Shown here in pieces: positions 58,327 to 64,000 of a DNA stretch of 64,000 nt. The notes under the pieces are model-generated. The model saw only the letters and a list, made by a program, of their open reading frames with translations. It was not told the origin of the DNA and ran no database searches. Location of the stretch: positions 146,529-210,528 of the forward strand of contig JACPAF010000002.1 in assembly GCA_016180965.1 (NCBI GenBank). The letters run 5' to 3'. This DNA is from Candidatus Aenigmatarchaeota archaeon. Lineage in GTDB: Archaea > Aenigmatarchaeota > Aenigmatarchaeia > JACPZZ01. The number at the start of each line of letters is the position of its first letter. The stretch's first letter is position 1. A program made the position numbers and the translations under genes.

Positions 58327-59277
58327 ATGAAGGCGATCACGCCCGTTATAGCGCTGGTAATGCTGATGCTGATAACGGTCGGTATTGTCGGCGCTTCCTA
58401 TGCGTGGTTTTCCGGCATACTTTCCACGCAGACTAAAAAATCAATATCGATACCTGCGGGCGGCGTGTACTGCGCAAGCGGTGACATTAAAGTTTATATC
58501 CTGAATAACGGGGATTCGCCCATAACTGCCAATGACATTGTCGTCGCTGATGTTGACGGTGTTAATGTTATTAACACGCCGTTTTTTGGGGACCTGAGCA
58601 ATTATTTTATTGCGCATTGGAAATTTGACGAGGCTTCGGGAAATGCTATTGATTATTCGGGAAAAGGAAATGACGGAACTTTGGAAAACAACCCTGAACG
58701 GACCGCGGGCAAATACAAAAACGGTTTGAAGTTCGCGGGCGTAGTTAACCAGCGTGTTGTGAAAGACTGGGCTGATTTCACTTCTACCTCATTAACAATA
58801 AAATTCTGGATGAGGCCGGATGTTGTATCCACCGGATGGAGGGATATTGTTGGCATTAGGGATGATGATGGCACCAGATTCCACCTGGACACGGTTGACA
58901 ACAGCATAACATGGTATAAGGTGTATGACGGAGGTTCCATAGATTCGAATGTAATACCCACTGCAGGAAAATGGTATCATGTGGCAGGCACACACGACAG
59001 CGGAACTACGGCAAAGGTTTACATCAACGGGGAACTTAAAAACAGCGCCACAGTGCCTGCAAATATTTTGTCAGGACGGCTTGTAGCAGGCAACGACGGA
59101 GAACTTTACGTTGGTATGATAGACGAAGTTAAAATCTACAATAAAGAGATTGGCGACGTAAACATACAGGCGCAGAAATCCGGTTTAGTCATAGACTATC
59201 CCGCAGCTGAAGGCAATCATATAGTTAGAGTCGGCACATCTTCCAACGTGGCCGAATCCAAAATCACGTGCCAATAG
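58327..59277 (+). CDS. Archaeal type IV pilin-like protein with internal LamG domain (paralog of 56127..57200)
   Basis: MKAITPVIALVMLMLITVGIVGASYAWF; LamG IAHWKFDEASGNAIDYSGKGNDG...YVGMIDEVKIYNKEI; C-terminal VRVGTSSNVAESKITC. Confidence 0.85.
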   Translation: MKAITPVIALVMLMLITVGIVGASYAWFSGILSTQTKKSISIPAGGVYCASGDIKVYILNNGDSPITANDIVVADVDGVNVINTPFFGDLSNYFIAHWKFDEASGNAIDYSGKGNDGTLENNPERTAGKYKNGLKFAGVVNQRVVKDWADFTSTSLTIKFWMRPDVVSTGWRDIVGIRDDDGTRFHLDTVDNSITWYKVYDGGSIDSNVIPTAGKWYHVAGTHDSGTTAKVYINGELKNSATVPANILSGRLVAGNDGELYVGMIDEVKIYNKEIGDVNIQAQKSGLVIDYPAAEGNHIVRVGTSSNVAESKITCQ

Positions 59278-59436
59278 GCACGTTTCCGTTTAATTTTATA
59301 GCCCGCTTTTTGCAGAGCGCAAAGCTTAAATTATCCTTATTATAATAGTTGGTAGTCAAAAAAACTAGAAAACGGGGTTTTCGGGCTGGAAAGCTTTTAC
59401 TATACTTTCCCGCGCACAGACCCACATAACACCGAA

Positions 59437-60153
59437 ATGGATGATAATATGGCAGTCTCGTTGGACAATGCAGTTATTGCAAGACTGGCTAAAGCCGGAG
59501 AAAAATTTGAGATCTGGGTCGATCCCGTCAAAGCGCACGAGTTTAGGAAAGGCAAAGATGTCAAGATCGAAGACATATTGGCATATCCAGGCGTTTTCCG
59601 TGATGCGCATAAAGCTGACCGCATACAAGACGCTGTCGTACAGAAAATATTCGGCACAATTGACGCGAAAAAAATCGCTGAAAAAATACTCAAAGAGGGC
59701 GAAATACAACTAACAACGGAACAAAGAAGGAAGATGGTTGAAGACAAGAGAAACCAGATCGCGAACATGATAGCGCGCAATGCCGTTAACCCGCAGACCA
59801 ACGCGCCGCATCCGGCGCAGAGAATAATAAATGCAATGGACGAGGCTGGAGTGCATGTTGATCCTATGGAGCCTGCGCAGGACCAGGTCGACGGAGTTGT
59901 GAAAGCTATAAAAACCTTGCTCCCGATCAAAATTGAGGTCGTTACAATCGAACTTCGCATACCGGCCCAATATGCAGGAAAGGCCAGTTCGATCATACGC
60001 GGTACGACTTCTGTGAAAAGAGATTCATGGGGCGGCGACGGGTCATACACATGCGTAATTGAAGTTCCCGCAGGCTTGGCCGCGGAGATGTTACAGCGAT
60101 TAAATAAAATTACGGAAGGAAAAATAGAATCCAAAGAGCTAAAAACAATTTGA
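59437..60153 (+). CDS. Ribosome maturation protein SBDS/Sdo1
   Basis: VARLAKAGEKFEIWVDP-type N-terminus, GVFRDAHKADRIQ, HPAQRIINAMDEAGVHVDP. Confidence 0.95.
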   Translation: MDDNMAVSLDNAVIARLAKAGEKFEIWVDPVKAHEFRKGKDVKIEDILAYPGVFRDAHKADRIQDAVVQKIFGTIDAKKIAEKILKEGEIQLTTEQRRKMVEDKRNQIANMIARNAVNPQTNAPHPAQRIINAMDEAGVHVDPMEPAQDQVDGVVKAIKTLLPIKIEVVTIELRIPAQYAGKASSIIRGTTSVKRDSWGGDGSYTCVIEVPAGLAAEMLQRLNKITEGKIESKELKTI

Positions 60154-60165
60154 GAGGTAATTGAA

Positions 60166-60897
60166 ATGGCAATCTTGAAAAATGAAAGGGATCTAGTCGT
60201 GCCGGGTGAAATTTTGGCAGAAGGGTTGGATTATCTGCCCGGCTACGGAGCGTTCAGGGAAGGCGACAAAATACTCGCAAAGAATGTTGGAATGGTGTCG
60301 ATACACGAAAGAAATATCGGAGTTAATGCGCTGGCAGGCGTTTACATGCCAAAAGCCGGGGATAAAGTCATAGCTGAAGTTTTGGATGTACAAATGTCGA
60401 CATGGTTCCTGGACATAAGCGCACCTTATGACGCATCATTGTCAATAGGCGAAGCTTCCGAGGAGTATGTTGAACGCGGCGCTGATTTAAGCAGGATTAT
60501 CGATGTCGGCGACTTGCTATACGCAAAGATTGTTTCTGTTTCAAAATACAAGAACATACAATTAACCATGAAAGACGTGATGTGCAAGAAATTGCGCGGG
60601 GGCAAGATTGTCAGCATAACGCCGTCCAAGGTTCCGCGATTGATCGGAAAGGCGGGTTCAATGATCAGCATGATTAAGGAGAAGACGGGCTGCAACATTG
60701 TTATCGGACAGAATGGCCGCGTTTGGATAAAGGGCGAGAACGAAGACCTTGCCACACAAGCCGTTGCCATGGTCAATGAGAAATCGCATTTAGACGGATT
60801 AACGAACACGATAACGGAATTCTTGAATGCAAATTCAAGTGTTAAAACCGATAAACCGTATGAATATGTCGAAGGGAGTGAAAACAATGAGGGCTGA
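60166..60897 (+). CDS. rrp4: Exosome RNA-binding protein Rrp4
   Basis: VVPGEILAEGLDYLPGYGAFREGDKI; KH-like VPRLIGKAGSMISMIKEKTGCNIVIGQNGRVWIKG. Confidence 0.95.
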   Translation: MAILKNERDLVVPGEILAEGLDYLPGYGAFREGDKILAKNVGMVSIHERNIGVNALAGVYMPKAGDKVIAEVLDVQMSTWFLDISAPYDASLSIGEASEEYVERGADLSRIIDVGDLLYAKIVSVSKYKNIQLTMKDVMCKKLRGGKIVSITPSKVPRLIGKAGSMISMIKEKTGCNIVIGQNGRVWIKGENEDLATQAVAMVNEKSHLDGLTNTITEFLNANSSVKTDKPYEYVEGSENNEG

Positions 60898-61573
60898 TGG
60901 AAGAGCTAACGAAGAATTGAGAGAGCTTGTTGTCAAGGCCGGCGTTTTCAAAAATGCCGAAGGTTCTGGTTATGTCAAGATGGGCAACACCATTGCTGTG
61001 GCAGGCGTTTACGGACCGCGTGAACTGTTCCCGAAATTTTTGCAAAATTCCGAAAAAGTGCACATAAAGTGCAGGTACAACATGGCGCCATTTTCCACGA
61101 AAGACAGGAAAAGGCCCGGACAAGACAGAAGGTCGCAGGAAATATCCAAGGTTGTTGCTGACGCTTTAGAACCGGCTATATTTACAAAGGAATTCCCGAA
61201 AGCCGGCATAGATATTTACATAGAAATTTTGCAGGGCGACGCCGGGACAAGGTGCGCTGGAATAAATGCTGCTTCTGTTGCGCTGGCGGATGCGGGCATA
61301 CCAATGCGCGGCTTGATCGCAGCGATTGCAGCAGGCAAAGTTGACGGACAATATGTCTTAGATTTAACTTACAACGAAGAGGAAAAGACAAAAGCCGACG
61401 TTCCGGTTGCGTACATGCCAAGCACGAAAAAAGTAACTTTACTGCAAATGGACGGCGACTTGTCGCAGGAAGACGTCAAAAATGTAATTAACCTCGCGAT
61501 AAAAGGATGCGAAAAAGTTTACGAGGCCCAGGTTGAGGCTTTGAAAAATAAATACAGGGGTACGATGCTATGA
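60887..61573 (+). CDS. rrp41: Exosome complex exonuclease Rrp41
   Basis: MRADGRANEELRELVVKAGVFKNAEGSGYVKMGNTIAVAGVYGPRE, CRYNMAPFSTKDRKRPGQDRRSQEISKVVADAL; start trimmed to ATG 60887. Confidence 0.95.
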   Translation: MRADGRANEELRELVVKAGVFKNAEGSGYVKMGNTIAVAGVYGPRELFPKFLQNSEKVHIKCRYNMAPFSTKDRKRPGQDRRSQEISKVVADALEPAIFTKEFPKAGIDIYIEILQGDAGTRCAGINAASVALADAGIPMRGLIAAIAAGKVDGQYVLDLTYNEEEKTKADVPVAYMPSTKKVTLLQMDGDLSQEDVKNVINLAIKGCEKVYEAQVEALKNKYRGTML

Positions 61574-62337
61574 TGGCGATTGACATGGATTATGTCCGCG
61601 AAGTGGCGGAGAAGGGCGCCCGTTTGGATAAAAGGAAATTCGATGAATTTAGGAATGTTGAAATCGAGACCAATATCATAAAAAGCGCGGAAGGTTCTGC
61701 GCAAGTGAGATTGGGCAATACTGTTGTGATTGCGGGCGTGAAAATGTCTGTTGGGGTTCCGTTTGAAGACAGGCCTGACGAAGGCGTGTTGATGGTCGGC
61801 GCGGAATTGACGCCGTTGGCAGATCCGGAATTTGAGCCTGGTCCTCCGGACATAAGATCCATAGAAGTCGCGCGTGTCGTTGACCGCACTGTAAGAGAAT
61901 CGAAAATGATCGATTTGAAAGCATTAAAGATAGATGATAAAGCTGTGTGGATTGTCAATGTGGATTTACACGTAATGAATTTTGACGGCAACTTGATTGA
62001 TGCAGGCAGCTTGGCTGCTGTTGCTGCATTAGCTACTGCCAAAATACCGAAATATGAAAACGGCAAAGTTAATTATGACGAACGGTTCGGCGCTTTGCCA
62101 ATAACTGCAATGCCTATAAGCGTCACAAGCGTAAAAGTGAATGGTAAATTGCTGTTAGACCCTTCCAAACCCGAAGAAAATGCGGCTGATGCGAGATTAA
62201 CAGTTTCAATTAAAAACGACGGCAACATCTGCTCGCTGCAGAAAGGCGGCATTGAAGGGTTTACAGTGGAAGAATTGCATAAAATGCTGCAGACGGCCGG
62301 CGAAAAACAAAAAGAATTGAGGGCAGTGTTTAAGTAA
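61570..62337 (+). CDS. rrp42: Exosome complex protein Rrp42
   Basis: LDKRKFDEFRNVEIETNIIKSAEGSAQVRLGNTVVIAGVKM, PDEGVLMVGAELTPLADPEFEPGPP. Confidence 0.95.
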   Translation: MMAIDMDYVREVAEKGARLDKRKFDEFRNVEIETNIIKSAEGSAQVRLGNTVVIAGVKMSVGVPFEDRPDEGVLMVGAELTPLADPEFEPGPPDIRSIEVARVVDRTVRESKMIDLKALKIDDKAVWIVNVDLHVMNFDGNLIDAGSLAAVAALATAKIPKYENGKVNYDERFGALPITAMPISVTSVKVNGKLLLDPSKPEENAADARLTVSIKNDGNICSLQKGGIEGFTVEELHKMLQTAGEKQKELRAVFK

Positions 62338-62348
62338 AGGCTGATAAT

Positions 62349-62741
62349 ATGTCGAAGCGAACCAAAAGGATAGGATCCGCAGGACGTTACGGTGTGCGCT
62401 TCGGCCAAAAAATAAGGAAAATTGTTTCCGACATCGAAGCCGTACAAAAGCTGGATCATCCATGCCCCTCATGCACCAAGAACGCAGTTGAAAGGGAAGC
62501 GAGCGGTATATGGAAATGCAGGGTCTGCGGATGCGTTTTCGCGGGCGGCGCTTACAACCCTGCTTACGGTTCGGAGCGTACAATTTCCGCATTAACGGAA
62601 AGCGAAAAGCCTTTCAAGAAGGAAGTCGAAATAGGAAAACCGAAAGCGAAACGGGACAAGTTTAAGGGCAAGGAGAAACCAAAACCCAAGCCGAAAGAGA
62701 AAGTTGAACCTGAAAAAACCAAAAAGAGCAAAGGCAAGTAA
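62349..62741 (+). CDS. Ribosomal protein L37Ae (L43e) with Lys/Pro-rich tail
   Basis: RTKRIGSAGRYGVRFGQKIRKIV, C..C...WKCRVCGCVFAGGAY zinc ribbon. Confidence 0.93.
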   Translation: MSKRTKRIGSAGRYGVRFGQKIRKIVSDIEAVQKLDHPCPSCTKNAVEREASGIWKCRVCGCVFAGGAYNPAYGSERTISALTESEKPFKKEVEIGKPKAKRDKFKGKEKPKPKPKEKVEPEKTKKSKGK

Positions 62742-62783
62742 ATTAATAATATGTTTGACCAAAAATAGTGAGGAGATTTGATT

Positions 62784-62912
62784 ATGTACAGATGCTTGAA
62801 CTGCAAAAAAGAACTTGAAATTTCCGGTAAAAGGATAAGGTGTCCGTTCTGCGGTTTCAGGATTATAACAAAAATCGCGGCGGTATCTCCGAGACGCGTA
62901 AGGGCTAGGTAA
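62784..62912 (+). CDS. rpoP: DNA-directed RNA polymerase subunit P (Rpo12), 42 aa
   Basis: MYRCLNCKKELEISGKRIRCPFCGFRIITKIAAVSPRRVRAR; below the ORF-track length cutoff. Confidence 0.93.
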   Translation: MYRCLNCKKELEISGKRIRCPFCGFRIITKIAAVSPRRVRAR

Positions 62913-62917
62913 TTGTC

Positions 62918-63259
62918 ATGGAAGTCAGCGAAGAAGTACGCGGTATGATAATGCAATTCCAGGCTTACCAGCAGCAATCCCAAATGATAATTGGACAGAA
63001 AGACGCCACTAAGGCGCAATTGATGGAAATTGACAAGACTTTGGAAGAACTTGAAAAAACCGGAGAGAAGGAGATATACAAGTCCGTGGGGCCCATATTG
63101 ATAAAAACGAACAGGGAAGGCATAAAAAAGGATTTGTCGGAAAAAAAAGAAATGCTCGAGCTGAGATTAAAAACCATGGACTCCGAAGACAAAAAAACCA
63201 AGGAAAAAATAAAGGATCTTCAGGAAAAAATACAAAGTTCGCTGGCTAAAAAACAATAA
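62918..63259 (+). CDS. pfdB: Prefoldin beta subunit
   Basis: Coiled coil, QFQAYQQQSQMIIGQKDATKAQLMEIDKTLEELEKTGEKEIYKSVGPILIKTNREGIKKDLSEKKEMLELRLKTM. Confidence 0.92.
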   Translation: MEVSEEVRGMIMQFQAYQQQSQMIIGQKDATKAQLMEIDKTLEELEKTGEKEIYKSVGPILIKTNREGIKKDLSEKKEMLELRLKTMDSEDKKTKEKIKDLQEKIQSSLAKKQ

Positions 63260-63275
63260 GTTTCATTATAGAAAA

Positions 63276-63557
63276 ATGGTACGAGAGTATGGTGTGTTGG
63301 AAATGTACGAACAGCTTCCCCAAATACTGCAATTACTGGAACAGGTCGCTTTAGACCGTACTGTGCCGAGAAACATACGAACATCAGCGGAACAAGTTAC
63401 GAACGAGATGAAAAACGAGAAAGAACCGATGGACTTGAGGGTTTCCACGGCCATACACATACTGGACGATGTTTCCAACGACCCGAACATACCGCTTTAC
63501 ACCAGGACGCAGATATGGAATATAGTGTCTATGCTTGAAAATTGCAGGCAGAACTAA
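63276..63557 (+). CDS. UPF0147 family protein
   Basis: LLEQVALDRTVPRNIRTSAEQV...LDDVSNDPNIPLYTRTQIWNIVSMLE. Confidence 0.88.
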   Translation: MVREYGVLEMYEQLPQILQLLEQVALDRTVPRNIRTSAEQVTNEMKNEKEPMDLRVSTAIHILDDVSNDPNIPLYTRTQIWNIVSMLENCRQN

Positions 63558-63610
63558 AGGATAGGTTTAAATTCATAAGAAGACAAAATTAGTTATCGGA
63601 AGCGGAACAA

Positions 63611-63949
63611 ATGGTCTTTGAAAAACTTTTTAAGAAAAAGGGCGACATCGGAACTACAGAATATATCGAAGTTGACAGCGAGTCCATGGATTCTTCCGCC
63701 GGAAAAATGTCAATCCGTGTTGAAACGTTAAATGATTTTAATGATACGGAAAGGATACAAAAATATTTGCGCGAAGGTTCTATAATACTGCTTAAAATCA
63801 AAAAATTAAGAGACCGCGATCTCGGCGAGTTAAAGCGATCAGTCGAAAAATTGCGAAGAACTGCTGGAGCGATTAACGGCGACATCGCAGGCGTCGAGGA
63901 AGATTGGTTAATAGTCTGCCCGCAGTACGCGAAAGTGCACCGCGGTTAG
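63611..63949 (+). CDS. sepF: SepF-like (DUF552) cell division protein
   Basis: KMSIRVETLNDFNDTERIQKYLREGSIILLKIKKLRDRDLGELKRSVEKLRRTAGAINGDIAGVEEDWLIVCP. Confidence 0.8.
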   Translation: MVFEKLFKKKGDIGTTEYIEVDSESMDSSAGKMSIRVETLNDFNDTERIQKYLREGSIILLKIKKLRDRDLGELKRSVEKLRRTAGAINGDIAGVEEDWLIVCPQYAKVHRG

Positions 63950-64000
63950 AAATAAAAAATTAATTTTTTTTAATGTTTGATACAATATTAATTATTGTTT

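Noticed and set aside
59400-60134. 244-aa ORF on - strand
   Set aside because: Antisense to the SBDS gene; shadow ORF.

Overview
Archaeal chromosomal window, possibly from a DPANN-type or other small-genome archaeon (lineage inferred, not proven). In order it carries: a form III-like RuBisCO large subunit truncated at the left edge and absent from the ORF track; a lipoprotein; a Doc/Fic toxin; a GT4 glycosyltransferase; two MscS-like channels flanking an IMPase-family gene; scpA-smc, with an intein in the SMC Walker A motif; a purine block (guaB, purA, purE, purC, purN-like, purS-like/purL, purQ); several toxin-antitoxin pairs; aspS; archaeal lipid genes (GGGP synthase, UbiA-family); and rnhB. 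Next come an initiator tRNA-Met with two introns, HicBA, a 9074-aa secreted LamG-repeat protein overlapped on both sides by small HTH genes, two type IV pilin-like proteins with an internal LamG domain, and the exosome/ribosome superoperon (SBDS, Rrp4, Rrp41, Rrp42, L37Ae, Rpo12, prefoldin beta, UPF0147, SepF-like). The most striking observation is that rnhB appears interrupted inside its catalytic DEAGRG motif by a 34-nt hairpin. Its ends match bulge-helix-bulge splice sites, and removing it restores MVLTLGIDEAGRGAVIGPL. Only 74 bp away, the divergently transcribed tRNA-iMet carries two more BHB introns built from tandem perfect hairpins. The giant LamG locus and the pilin-LamG proteins look like a surface attachment system.
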